Shown here: piece after piece, positions 1-11,585 of the stretch
Layout: every line of letters begins with the position of its first letter
Numbering within the stretch: position 1 is the first letter of the stretch
Assembly (NCBI RefSeq): GCF_037975245.1
Contig: NC_092567.1
Span: 15,433,876-15,497,875 of the forward strand
Reading direction: 5' to 3'
From: Apostichopus japonicus
Taxonomy: Eukaryota > Echinodermata > Holothuroidea > Aspidochirotida > Stichopodidae
Length of the DNA stretch: 64,000 bases
The notes under the pieces: model-generated
The model's input: only the letters and a program-made list of their open reading frames with translations
What the model was told of the DNA's origin: nothing
Database searches by the model: none
Made by a program: the position numbers and the translations under genes

Positions 1-1125
1 TCAACTTGGCATATGATATAAGGTACAATAAATGTGAAGTAAATGTTAAGGGGTGTAGGCAGAGGTAGGAAGGTAGGTAGAATAAGGCCCTCCTATCTAT
101 ATACCGAAACGACATATAGACATAGCGAAAGTGGGCTACAATAGTGACAATTAAACAAGCAAATGAAAAACAGGCAGAAACATTAACATTATTATACAAT
201 TCAATGGTACTTAGAAAAAGGACACAACCTTTGAATCTATAAATATCGTCCATCTTGCTGATAGGGATAAGAAGGGAGTTCCGAAGCTTTGGCCAGCAGA
301 TGGCCAAATGCTCCAGTACCAACATTTGGTGCGTACCCACGGTAACAGAAAGTGTCAGGGTAATATTAATATGGTTCTTAAGGTAGCAGCATTGTGAACG
401 CATAAATTTATGGACAAGATGGATTTTTGAAGTAAATATCCAATCTTTCACAGGGTGCCAGGGGTGGTAAATATCTGAAAATGGTAGAGACATCATACCT
501 TCTTCCACGGCCGTAAACTCTTCCTGGTAGAGAATTGTAGTTTTGTAATGAGACTATAGCATTGATACTGTAGAACAGAGAGGTTGCACATATCAACTCT
601 GTTAATAACGAGTGAAACTTATGAGTTTCAATGTGATTAGGAGTAAAAAAAGGGACTTAACCTTTGAATTTATAACATATTAAAGGAGCGATGATTAGGA
701 AGGATCACCAGCACTTATTGAGAAGGGCCTGGGCGATATACCCCACCTGAGGGGTCACAGTACTCATAATTCCTGAAGTCACTGGTTTGGACCAGGTTCG
801 AGACAGTAACATTTGGACATGTTATGACTGTCAAAAATCTCTTGTAACATTCGGTGACCTCTCCAGCTGTCAGCCGTTGTAACTCATTAAGAAATTCAAT
901 TTTTCATTAAGGAATTTTAATCATTAAGAAATATCCGTTGAATTTGCCAGGTACGTAAGTAGTGAGGTCATCCATGTTTAAACTCTCCTCTTTCCACGAA
1001 GAACAAAAGAGCGGAAGGGCCTGTTAAATAATTAGTTTTTACCGGGGACCTACGAATCACATTACACAATTAAACACAGGGCTTTCGGTTTCCCGAGACA
1101 TTAGATAGTGATTGAGTGAGTACTT
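1..1125. other. No gene recognised
   Basis: I see no long open frame or exon with recognisable protein similarity. Short related phrases recur near 222-250 and 652-670 (both contain CCTTTGAAT followed by TATAA-type sequence), which suggests an old repeat, but I cannot name it. Confidence 0.5.
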
Positions 1126-1198
1126 GTCAGCCCTCCTCGTTTAACTAGCACTTTCTACTCAGTGAGTAGAAAGTGCTAGTCAAACGAAGAGGGCTGAC
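1126..1198. repeat. Near-perfect 73-bp inverted repeat (hairpin)
   Basis: Two 35-bp arms separated by only 3 bp (AGT). The arms match at 33 of 35 positions. The left arm begins GTCAGCCCTC and the right arm ends GAGGGCTGAC. In a plus-strand transcript the two differences are C/A mismatches; in a minus-strand transcript both become G-U wobbles, so the whole stem would pair. No coding potential is seen. It could be a fold-back element or a structured RNA. Confidence 0.85.
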
Positions 1199-1207
1199 TT
1201 TTGTTTT

Positions 1208-1745
1208 CGTGAGCGACGATAGAGAAAGGACATCACTCGGTCCCTTGGCATGCCGTTAATGAGGTATAGTCAAGTTTATTCAGAGGTTTTGTGACTAACC
1301 TACAAATCAGCAATGATCTACATAAAATGCATGATACGTGTTACATGAATACCTAGCATGAAACCATGACATGTTCGTGAGTGACTATGGACAAAGAACA
1401 TCACTCGGTCCCTTGGCATGTTGTTATTGAGTACTAGTCAAGTTTGATCAGAGGTTTTCAGAGGTTTTGTGACTAACCTACGAATCAGCAAATGATCTAC
1501 ATAAATTACATGATACGTGTTACATGAATACCTAGCATGAAACCATGACATAGTCGTGAGTGAATAAATAGACAAAGAACATCAGTGGGTCGCGTGGCAT
1601 GTTGTTAATGAGTCCAGTTGTTAATAGTCCAGTTTATTCTGAGGTTTTGTAACCAACCTATTAATCAGCAATGATCTACATAAATTGCATGATGCTGTAT
1701 CTGTTGACATATCTAGCATCAATCCATGACATGTTACATGTAATT
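1208..1745. repeat. Tandem repeat, three units of about 170-190 bp
   Basis: Units begin at about 1208, 1376 and 1555 with CGTGAGTGA-like sequence and share ATCACTCGGTCCCTTGGCATG, a GAGGTTTTGTGACTAACCTA segment and a CCTAGCATGAAACCATGACAT segment. The third unit is the most diverged. The hairpin at 1126-1198 lies immediately upstream of the first unit. Confidence 0.85.
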
Positions 1746-3221
1746 TGGTATGTTCAGTTGTCTGCTTTGTACAATTCCTGCTATCGTTCCCACCTCTTCC
1801 CTCCTTCCTCTTCCTTCCTCTCACATCCTCCATCCTCCTACTCAACACACTCCCTCCTCCATGTCCCTTCATCTCCTCTCTACTTTCATGATTAGACTCT
1901 GTCCTCTTAGCTGTTGCAGAAGGCTGTTCGAATTCGATTCATCATCAAGATTTTGAAAAAATGTTGTTGTAGTTGTTGTTTCAGAGATAATAACCAATAA
2001 TTTTAAGCATTGTCACTAATGACAGTACTTAACATGGATAGAGCTATCCTGAGCCCCTTTCTTTTTCAGTTAGAAGGTCAGATGATATTAAGTTATATTT
2101 TTACCCCCCCCCTTTTTTCTCGTTGTGGTGGGGTATAGTTCTGCTTCTACCTGTTTCCCTCTCTGCTAATCAGTTTACTGCCGAATCTTGCTCATCTTGC
2201 CTCCTATCCCTTCTTCCCTGCTACCCCTTCTTCCCTCATACATGTATACCCCCCACTTCTCTTACTTTTCCTCTACCTCCCCTCATGCTTCCCTCTCCTT
2301 CATTCCCCTTCCCCACCCCTCCCCTCCCCTTCCCTCCCAGTTCAAACAAAAAAATATATATGAGTATTTTATTTTTGTAGATTGAGAGAGGATTGTAGAT
2401 TTTCCAGTGTTGTTGCTATTTGTGTGAAACAATCAATATAGGATTGGGGAAACCAGTGAACCAAATCATATATCTATATTTATATCGCTATATATAACTA
2501 TATCTCTATATATATATATCTATATAGATCTATATCTCTATATATGTAAACTACTGTATATAAGTATACATCTATCAATTTACCTTATAAACCCTCTTAA
2601 GATATTTGTCTATATAAATAGTTCAATACAGATACTGTGTTGTCTGCAAGCATCAGTGGCTATATAAAGACCTGCACAGTATACCTACCAGCCATTCTTA
2701 TTTCTGTTAGAATTGTGAGTGGAATAATAAATACAATATAAATGCTACCATTAAATTTGTAGCCAAAACACACAAAAACAAATCGACTTCAAGGGCACTT
2801 ATTTTAGGACACTGTAGTAGCTGTTAGGCCCGCTGACATAAACAAGGGTAGCATACAGTAGTATGCGTTTGCAGTGTTGTCAGTTGTATAGTATGCAGTG
2901 TTTCATATTTCTCAGTCCAATCGTTACTGGCAGATATGACAAAGAAAGAAAGAAAGAGGGATACATCAGTATTAAGTAAAATGGAATTAAGAAAGAATAC
3001 AGAAATAATTGGCTGGCAAAGGGATTCAAACAACTTAGCTTAGGAATAGTACAAGAATTGTTCTTTGAATGGTGAATTCAAGTCTTGATAGGATACAGTC
3101 CAAAATAAAATGGTTTGTGCTGCCATAGATGTTCCAGTTTAAACCTCTGGAATGCTCCTTTAAAGATTAATTTGATCTGAGTCACTGATGTGATGTTGTT
3201 TGTGTGTATATATAGTGAGGG
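1746..3221. other. Low-complexity intronic or flanking DNA, no gene recognised
   Basis: It contains pyrimidine-rich tracts (about 1790-1890 and 2100-2345) and a TA-rich stretch (2465-2580). The small open frames here come from these biased tracts. No LIPT1 upstream exon was found. Confidence 0.5.
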
Positions 3222-3372
3222 TTAAAGGCATTGAAGACTCGCCCCAAACCGCGTGCGGCCATCTGAAATAAGTTAACTTTCTGTTGCTTGCAAGTGACGT
3301 TTTGTTCGTGTCACTACAAAATGCAGACAGTAATGAAACGTGATACCTTGTTATATTTAGCTGGACCTGAGA
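3222..3372 (+). mobile_element. TTAA-flanked MITE, 5' fragment
   Basis: It starts with TTAA followed by AGGCATTGAAGACTCG and runs colinear with the longer copies at 9745-10115, 24882-25279 and 25587-25943 (shared internal words include AAGTTAACTTTCTGTTGCTT and AATGAAACGTGATACCTTGT). Similarity stops at about 3372, just before the exon-derived tandem array, so the other end is missing. Confidence 0.8.
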
Positions 3373-3390
3373 GGTTTTCAAATTCATTTT

Positions 3391-4422
3391 AGTCAGGGAG
3401 CTATTGCATGAGCACTGGTGTGTACATATACAGTATATTGTGTCTGATTACATCCTTATCAGTAACAAGTGTCTTTGCTCCATCAAACCATGGAAGTGGG
3501 TCTATACTAAGACCCCACCATTTAAAATCCAGAAGGAGGTGGAGGGGTAGGGAGGGGGAAATTATGTCACCATTCTCTGAATTCAAATTCATGTTATTCG
3601 GAGAGTAATTGCATGAGTAATTTACATGCATGTATATTGTGTCTGATTACATCCTCATCAGTAACAAGTGTCTTTTTCCCCATCAAGCCATTGAAGTGGG
3701 TCTATAGTAAGACCCCACCATTCAGTATGCAGAGGAAGTTGGTAGGGTAGGGAGAGGGGGAAATTATGAAACCATCCTCTGATTTCAATATTCATGTTAA
3801 TCAGAGAGCTATTGCATTCAGAGCAATTTAACATACATGAATATTGTGTCTGATTACATCCTCATCAGTAACAAGTATCTCTTTCGCCATTGAAGTGGTT
3901 CTTTAGTAAGACCCCACCATTCAGTATCCAGTGGGACGGATGGTGGGGTGGTTGGGATGGTGCCATTATGACACAATTCTCTGATCTCATTTCATGTTAA
4001 TCACAGAGCTCTGCCAAGAATAATTGTTCATGTTTATTTCATAGTGATTTTGTCTTTCTCTCATCTAGCCATGGAAGTGAGTCTATAGTAAGACCCCACC
4101 ATTCAGTATCCAGTGGGATGGGTGGGGTGAGTGGGAAGGTGTTATTATAACACTATTCTCTGTTCTCATTTCATGTTAATCACAGAGCTGTGACAAGAAT
4201 AATATGAATGTTTATTGTATTTTGAATTTGTCCTTTTCTCATCCAGTCACAGAAGTGGGTCTATAGTAAGATCCCACCATTCAACATCCAGAGGGATGAT
4301 GGGGTTGGTGGGATAGTTCCATTATGACACCATTCTCTGTTCTCATTTTCATGTTAATCACAGAGCTGTGACAATAATTGTTCATGTTTATTGTATATTG
4401 ATTATGTCCTTTTCTCATCTAG
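3391..4422 (+). repeat. Tandem array of decayed LIPT1 exon copies
   Basis: Five diverged units, with GAAGTGGGTCTAT-like words at about 3491, 3690, 4072, 4250 (and GAAGTGGTTCTTT at 3890), precede the same word in the real exon at 4426. Period is 176-200 bp. Each unit repeats the exon's acceptor side, its first ~45 bases (still readable as KWVYSKTPPFSIQ-like peptide in most units) and a decayed match to the middle of the exon (ATTCTCTG, then CATGTTA). An extra GGGATGGTGGGG-type stretch sits between them. All units carry stops or lose the frame, so I treat them as pseudo-exons. They could instead be rarely used alternative exons. Confidence 0.8.
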
Positions 4423-4594
4423 TCATGGAAGTGGGTCTATGGCAAGACCCCACCATTCAGCATCCAGAGAGGAGACGACACTCTCTCCGTCCTCATTCAT
4501 GTTAGCCAAGGCAATATATCGGGGGTCATCGTGCGTTACGTCTCAGACGAAATCCTCATCAACAGCATTCAACAACTTTGTGCAAGTTTGAAAG
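4423..4594 (+). CDS. LIPT1: Lipoyltransferase 1, penultimate coding exon
   Basis: LIPT1 is a mitochondrial lipoyl-transfer enzyme that supplies lipoate to 2-oxoacid dehydrogenases. The exon reads SWKWVYGKTPPFSI and continues to ...INSIQQLCASLKG, matching the C-terminal accessory domain of the lipoate ligase/LIPT1 family (human counterpart begins WEWIYGKTPKFSI). A polypyrimidine-AG acceptor lies at 4421-4422 and a GTGAGT donor at 4595. The exon is 172 bp, 57 codons plus one base, and its last G joins the exon at 21757 in frame to give glycine. Upstream exons encoding the catalytic domain are not in the window. Its 5' half has been tandemly duplicated upstream. The family call rests on remembered similarity, not a search. 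Confidence 0.82.
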
Positions 4595-6490
4595 GTGAGT
4601 TTAGAAGCCAATTCTAACTTTATTTTCCACATAGAACTACAGTATTCAGTGTTTTGTTACAAGGGAGAGATAGAGTTACCTTAGCCACTGATTGGACTTT
4701 TCAATTTCTTTATTCCAGTATAAATTACAAATTTTTTAAATAGGACACATAATAATGATGCACAAAAGACGTAAAATGTACAAATCATTGAAAGCATGAA
4801 CAAATAAGAAATATCATGCAGGTTTAGAATTTTTTAAAATTTTTTTTTAAATTTTTTAGAATGAAAGGTTTAAAAAGATTAAAAAGATGATAACTTACTA
4901 AATATGCAGCCGTTAATCATACAAAGAGCCAAAGCCAATCCTATGTTTTGAACTTTATTCATTGAAGTACAATGGTGAGTATTTCCTGACTTGCACACTG
5001 ATCTCTCTATGTTTCATTATGTTGCATGCCTCACATGTAGTATATTAATAGAACTGCAGTCAATACAGTATGTCCATTTGTCCTCTGTTGACCTCAATCT
5101 AATGGTTTTCGGTTTCTTAACTTACTCTCAAGTCGTATCCGTTTAGGATAATATCGGTCTGAAATTTCAAGGTTTTGTTTTGAGAAAGAAAGGACAGTCC
5201 TCATGCAACTTCCCATTTAATGATTTTACCTCTTTTTAATAATGTCACAATTTCTTGTTTATGACTAAGATTGTAAGTTGTTTACATAATTTCTATGATA
5301 TTTCATGTCCCGTTTATTTTCAAATGAAAGCTGAAGAATCTTTTTGTGATGTGAAACTTTTCGATAGTAGGGGAATCATTGGGGTGGTGGGGGGGGGTGG
5401 GAGAGGAGGTGGAAAGACTTGGTAGTTGTTGGTGGTGGTGTTGCCAATTTTATCATACAGTATTTTCACCAAGACTTGTAATAAGCACTACTCATGAGAT
5501 GAACACAGAGGATTGAGCTAAGACACTTTGAATTTTTCATCACATAAATGACTCGAAAAGTGTTTACCAACTATCGATTTCGTTCGATTATTAAACTCTG
5601 TGTCATCCGAGCAATTTTCCATTTTGAGTTTATTCACCTGCACGAACCGTATCAGAATAGTGTCAATAAAAAATGCAGAAAAAAAGAAGTTTTACAATGT
5701 TCTAAAAAGAAACCAGAATGTTCAAGCTAGTTTATTGAATAGAACTAGGAAGTTGAATAGTTCTTTAAGACAAATTGACAATGAAATTAAAACAAAAAGC
5801 TTGTAAGGACTGTAATAAATAGTGCAGTTTGTATTCATTAGGTCAAAGAACTGTTTTTACCTCTTTTTTTTTTTTTTCCGTCTTTTTTTGCTCTTTTTGT
5901 CTTTTTTCGTCTTTTCGTCTTTTTCGTCTTTTTTTGCTCTTCTGTGTACACTATTGCTATAGAAGTTTAATATTTCAAAATTTCACAATTCAAACAAAAA
6001 GATTTATATGGTAGTAAAATACAATAAACTATTATATATAGACTAAACTATATACAGGATGTATAGATACAGTACCTTTCAGTTTCAGTTGCTATTTGTG
6101 ACTTCTGTAAAAACTCCCGACTCACTTGTACCCATACAGTAGACAAGTGTGGATATGTCGGACATTTTGTGTCCGGGAGGTCTGTTGAGATGAAGCAACA
6201 ACGCTCAATAAGTTTCCATTTTGAAGTCCTGTGAATTATTACTGCAGAGATATTCCCCGTTCTTTGAAACTAAGTATGAAATTACCAATTCCCGACGGGC
6301 ACGGAAACTCTCAAAGTCTAGAAAATCCTCAGACAGTGACACAAGTGTATATAAACAACACTTTTAATGTGATGTGCATAATAGCCGACAATCTCTAAGA
6401 TTGATTGGCCTTTTAGATTAGAATATAACTGGAAAGTCAGTGCTAATTTGTCATGGGTTGATCTCTATATCAAGCACTATGAAGATATAT
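4595..6490. other. LIPT1 intron, first part
   Basis: AT-rich intron DNA without a recognised gene. It includes T-rich runs at about 5865-5940 and a G-rich run at 5380-5415. The small open frames at 5548-6014 follow biased composition and resemble no protein I know. Confidence 0.5.
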
Positions 6491-6786
6491 ATAATCAGCA
6501 GCAGTTATTTTTACGACGGTTAAGGGACCACAAATGTGGGAGAAACCCGCAAGGGCTTATGGATTACAACCTACACGTCGGGTGGCTTCCAATTCAACAT
6601 TTTTAACTCAAATTTGGAATCTTTTCAATTTTAGAAAGTCATTTCAGAAGGGAAAACCGTAGATTGCTCTTGGATGAAAAACCCACCTTACTATGACCCA
6701 GCCGGGAATCGAACCCCGAACCTCCCAATTGCTAAGCCTCATTGCTTCAAATGCCACCGCCTTTATCCACTCGGCCACAGCACCGG
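6491..6786 (-). mobile_element. tRNA-derived SINE, copy 1
   Basis: Read on the minus strand it begins GGTGCTGTGGCCGAGTGGAT (A-box-like) and carries GGTTCGATTCC (B box), with a long variable arm. The anticodon-loop region TTTGAAG resembles tRNA-Ser(UGA). A unique body follows (ATCCAAGAGCAATCTACGG; CATAAGCCCTTGCGGG) and it ends AAAATAACTGCTGATTAT. Same family as 18898-19142 and 24322-24600; this copy is the best preserved. Confidence 0.88.
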
Positions 6787-9744
6787 TCAATATATATAGA
6801 TATATATCTATTTTAAAAAATATATAATTTCTTGCCAATTCAAAGGAGTGAAAACTGAAGAATTCTGAAAGGAAAATATTGTCAATAAAGTCCATCTGGT
6901 GTTGCATTGACTAAACTGCAACTAAGGAATAATTAAGTGTTCAAAATTTTTTGCGGAATAAAGGCTCCCAATTATTTTATTTTCTCTCATTGAATACAAA
7001 AGTTCCTGTGTAGAAAACTGCTGCATATCTTTACACCTGTATAGCAGCGTGACCATTTTGTATCTAGAACAACTTTCAAAACTAAATTAAAGGTTTATGT
7101 TGGCTGGCAATTTGCTATTTCTATGAGCATGTACGGAAGAGCATGAGGCCGATTTTAGCCGTAACAAGACTCCAAGAGAATCCCTGATTTTGCCCTTATC
7201 CCGTTAAATTGCCATTGCATAAATGCGATCAAAATAATTCTAAGATTACAGTTGGCAAATGCACTGAACTTCTTACAGTTGGCTCAATGATTATATGCAC
7301 ATATTAAATGTGTTCTGTTGTTTCATGTGTTTAATAGCAAATTACCATTAATGTCGAGTCTGTTTTGGTGGACTGCTGTACATTAAAACATGATTTTAGG
7401 TATAAAGACCAATGGCCCTAGCCTGCTGGGGAGAGGGGGGGGGGCAGGGGGTGTGCAGCTGCCCCTGAGATTTCCACTTCCTAAATGAAAGTAGGCTTAA
7501 ATGATAATGTGAACCCCTGGACAGTATGCACTATTTCAGTTAGTTTCAGCAATATGTTTGTTAATATCACGTCTTCAGATTTCATTTTACAGTAGGTACG
7601 TAGTGTGCAACCTCAAGATTCTAGGCAGGTATTGTAGGAATGGCGTAATGTTTCTCAATGTTCTTCAACTGGCACCTAGGGATTCTACCCAGGGTACTGC
7701 CCTGAATTCTGTATTCAACTCTATAGTACCATTAAAATTGATATAACTGTCCAATCTGGTATGAACGGATTGTATATGTATGAAGTTCATCTCCGACCTT
7801 TTATCATGTTTTCCCTTTATCTTTCTCACAATTAGAAGTTTGAGAATTATTTTGTTGTTGTTGTATAAACATGTCAGTAAACCTATTTTACGTACTGCCC
7901 GTTTCTCTAACTTCTGCAGTGACTAGACTGTAGAATTTTGTGTGAATATTTAAACGGTTACGGATTTGTTCTCTAGAAAATGTACCCTTTCATTTTATTT
8001 CGATAGATAACGCTTTTAATAAGCTGGTGATAACAACGGTAACACTTCGTCCCAAATTCCTAATATATATGCAAATTAGTCTGGCGTTATCTGTATGTAG
8101 AACGTGATAATTCTGTGTATAGCCTATATACATTGAATGCTTTTTTGTCAACAATGGAGCACACAAGTTTCTAATGTTTTGCAGTGTCTCTAGACCTCTC
8201 ATATTATTATTGCACTACAAAATTAGGCTACATTTCGCGGTAGTCAAGTGTATCATATGGCTGGAGATGGTACATTGAATGAGACACGCATGACCAGACT
8301 CAATCAATTTCTTGATGTGCACTACCTGTATATTGCATCTATTTGCCTTGATGGCATGAATCTGGACTACATTTGTTGACAAGCTATTATTAAACGGACT
8401 GCATTTGTTGACAAGCTACGTATTTCAATGGACTGCAACTTGTTGACACCATCGACCAAGCTGCACGACAACAGGTCTGGATGCATTCGCAATTTGCAGT
8501 GCAAACATCTCAAGTTGTAAAATCTGATAAATTTCAAAACAAACAAGTGTTAGTGTTAGGCATGGCTGTGCAAAATCTGGCACTGAGAGAGCTGCAGCCT
8601 CCATGCAGCCTGGCTGCATACAGTAAGAAGTACTGTTTTGTGCTCTGTATTACACAACGCAGGTTACAGTACTGAGCTGCTATGTAGAGAGGCAGTAGTC
8701 TCCAATGGGGTGAGAGCCCAAACCTGGTCCAACTTGAATCTGAGATGTTTATGAATTTAAAAAAAAGAACATTGCAAACATTGAGTCATTTTTAGAAATT
8801 ACAATGCTTCTGCCCTAGGGACGGAATCTGTTTTTAAAACGACTTCACCATAGATTGGGTTGTTGGTCAAATTCCTTTTCTATACCATGTTCATGCTTTA
8901 AGGTATGAATAAAACATTTATATTGCTCGATAATGATTCCAGCGCAGTCGTTTTTTTTCCCCGTTTTTTTGCGCTGCTATTCTTTTTGACATAGTGCAGT
9001 ACGTTAATGTGTGTTCCATAAATGAAAGTCTTTAAGAAACAGATGTTAATAACCTAGAACAAGGAAGTCTGCAAGTTTAAGGCAAAGTCATCATCACTAA
9101 AAGTTGCCTAGATTAAGATTTAAAACCCATACTTTCATATTCTTTGATTTGTGGTATTTAAGTAAAACTGGCAAGTCATTTCCCCGTTCAAGCATGGCTG
9201 AAGGAGGGGGCAGTATCATTCGGTACACAGTCACCCCTGCCGGGTAAAAGGTCTGCGTCGAGTCGGTGTTTTTTGTAGCGGGTCGTGGAATTTGTAACGC
9301 TACGATTCGCCCACACCATTGCAGAATCGTATCCTTATAGAAATGCCTGACAGTGCACTTTGAGGGGAAGCTGTAAGTTACAAACATATCACAATATCAA
9401 CTCTGTAGGAGAGGAATGAAAATAAACGGCATAAATATGGATCTAATTTTAGCAGCTATGGAAATCCCTCGCATTGTTGAAGTAAGGGGATAGTCCCCAC
9501 CTTTATAAAAAGTGAGGTCTTTCCATGAAAACTAAGTTGAATGCACTTGTCACGCATGTGACTTGTGTACATCTGAGACTCAGTGACAGTCTGGGCAAGG
9601 CCAGAGTTGCTGTTTAGAAATGGAATTGAAAATTTGGTGAATGCCCCATCTCCTAGACCTGTATTCTACATCTGCGCCCTAGCGACTGTCAAACCTGCAG
9701 CCTCTTCCCTTATAGTGCTTCTCAGTATTAACTAAGCTCTGTCG
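6787..9744. other. LIPT1 intron, no gene recognised
   Basis: No coding exon recognised on either strand. A small tandem repeat of GGACTGCATTTGTTGACAAG-like units (three copies, about 34 bp period) lies at 8363-8450. A G-rich run occurs at 7430-7450. Confidence 0.5.
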
Positions 9745-10115
9745 TTAAAGAGTGTGAAGATTCGCGCAAAAAGAAATGTCTAATGCCGGTAATCTGACCT
9801 AGTTTCGAATGAGGTGTAACAGAAGTATTAGACACCACCATCGATACCAGAAAATACACACACAGCTTGCTACCATCGGTATTAGACACTAGTGTACAGT
9901 CAGTACATACAGCTGTGGTCAATACCCACAGAACAGTGTACAAACGATACAGGGATGGACATCTCAGGTCCAGCTAAAGATAACAATTAAGGTATCACGT
10001 TTCATTACTGTCTGTATTTTGTAGCGACAAGAACAATACGTCACTTGCAAGCAACAGAAAGTTAACTTTTTCAGATGGCCGCACAAAGTTTGGGGCGAGT
10101 CTTCATTGCCTTTAA
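9745..10115 (-). mobile_element. TTAA-flanked MITE, full copy
   Basis: It runs from TTAA (9745-9748) to TTAA (10112-10115), 371 bp. One end reads AGAGTGTGAAGATTCGCGC and the other, reverse complemented, reads AAGGCAATGAAGACTCGCCCC, giving an imperfect terminal inverted repeat. No transposase is encoded. The TTAA target is the hallmark of piggyBac-type and some other transposases; which one moved this family is not known. Confidence 0.85.
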
Positions 10116-11221
10116 GGGAGTCCAAATCTGAGTGACATTTAGTGACAGCCCTGGGAATTATGGTCTCCACTATCTAACCCATCATCAGGGTGATTGCTCT
10201 GAGGTATAAATGCACTCCACTGTGCAAATTATAGTTTTGGGTACCTAGATTTTGATTCCTTGGGTCCTAGTTTAGTACCATCGTGATTCCGATTCACGGC
10301 AAGAGTCTTGGACTGAATCTCTTCATTTCCGAGTCTAATAATAGTCATCATCATTATTTGTTTCATCACATACAGTAGTATAACAAGGTGAACAAGACAT
10401 ATATAACTGCAAATAAGTAAAAAATGTGAAAGTAAGTAAACTAAGAAACCCTTTTGGGCTTAATCGAATAGAGTAATCCCATCAAAGAAAAAAGATAACC
10501 TTAACACCTATAAAAGAACTACCCCCCCAAAAAAATAGATAACCTTATAACATATAAGACCTATAACACAACCCCCCACCACCACCACCAACTCCCACCC
10601 CTTACAACGGATACAATCAATAAAGGCTTTCATAGTAATTTTTCAGTTGTCGCCTGAACGAAGCCACGGAAGTATAAGATTTCAAGTTGATCGGAAGATT
10701 GTTCCACAAAGAAATAGAACGATATCGGAGGCTTTGCATAGTCATGATTGTGGTTATAGTCACACAAAGTCTTCCTCTGTTTCCTTATTTCTTTTCGTTT
10801 GAAAATTCAAAACATATATATATATATATAAGTTAGAGCACTTGGCTGATCTTTTGATCGCAGCAGGATCTTCTTTCAAATTCGATCTGAAATGAAAGCT
10901 AAACCGTTAAAAGGACACATTTAAAAATAGACAAATCCACGGGTGTACAATAACTACAGTTAATCGTGTTTGGATAAATGATTCCAGAGTGAAATTGGAC
11001 CGAACAGAGGTGAGTGAGATGGAAGGAAAGAGGAGGAAAGAAAGAGGAGGGAAGGTAAGGGCTGATTTAGAGGGTTGTAAAAACCTACAATGACTACAAA
11101 CGACTAGAAGATTAAAACTTGAATGAACTTGAATATGCTTCATACTTTTGTACAAGGATCACGTTTTTGCACCAGAACTCACACTACAAACAATGCAGTT
11201 TGGAGGTTTGCCAAACCAACC
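10116..11221. other. LIPT1 intron with low-complexity DNA
   Basis: No gene recognised. There are C-rich and A-rich runs at 10520-10600 and a short (TA)n tract at 10815-10831. A degenerate hammerhead-like remnant is listed separately. Confidence 0.45.
10842..10895 (-). other. Degenerate copy of a hammerhead-like repeat
   Basis: On the minus strand it reads GAAAGAAGATCCTGCTGCGAT followed by CAAAAG, matching the middle of the 35400-35452 and 45548-45600 copies. Core bases are lost. I list it only because the three copies define one dispersed family. Confidence 0.45.
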
Positions 11222-11585
11222 AAGGTTTACTCAGAAAACTATGAAGTTTACTCAGAACTGTGAAGTTTACCCAGAACTACGGAGTTTACCCAGGACTACG
11301 GAGTTTACCCAGGACTACGGAGTTTACACAGGACTACAGAGTTTACCCAGAACTGAGGAGTTTACCCAGAACTGCGGAGTTTACCCAGAACTGTGGAGTT
11401 TACCCAGAACTACGACGTTTACTCAGAACTATGGAGTTTACTCAGAAATACGACGTTTACCAAGAACTATGACGTTTACCCAGAACTATGACGTTTACCC
11501 AGAACTACAACGTTTACCCAGAACTACGGAATTTACCCAGAACTAAAAAGTTTACCCAGAGCTACAAAGTTTACTCAGAACTATG
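11222..11585. repeat. 18-bp minisatellite
   Basis: About 20 units of a GTTTACCCAGAACTACGGA-like motif with an 18-bp period. Because 18 is a multiple of three, two overlapping plus-strand frames stay open (up to 132 codons) and would encode six-residue repeats (VYPELR or EFTQNY types). I regard this as a by-product of the repeat, since there is no flanking exon signal or known protein. Confidence 0.9.

Noticed and set aside
6700-6786. Possible functional tRNA gene (minus strand)
   Set aside because: A and B boxes are present but stems are imperfect, and the same body and tail recur at two other sites, which marks a SINE.
11148-11546. 132-codon plus-strand frame with six-residue repeats
   Set aside because: It is produced by an 18-bp minisatellite, open in more than one frame, with no exon signals or known family.
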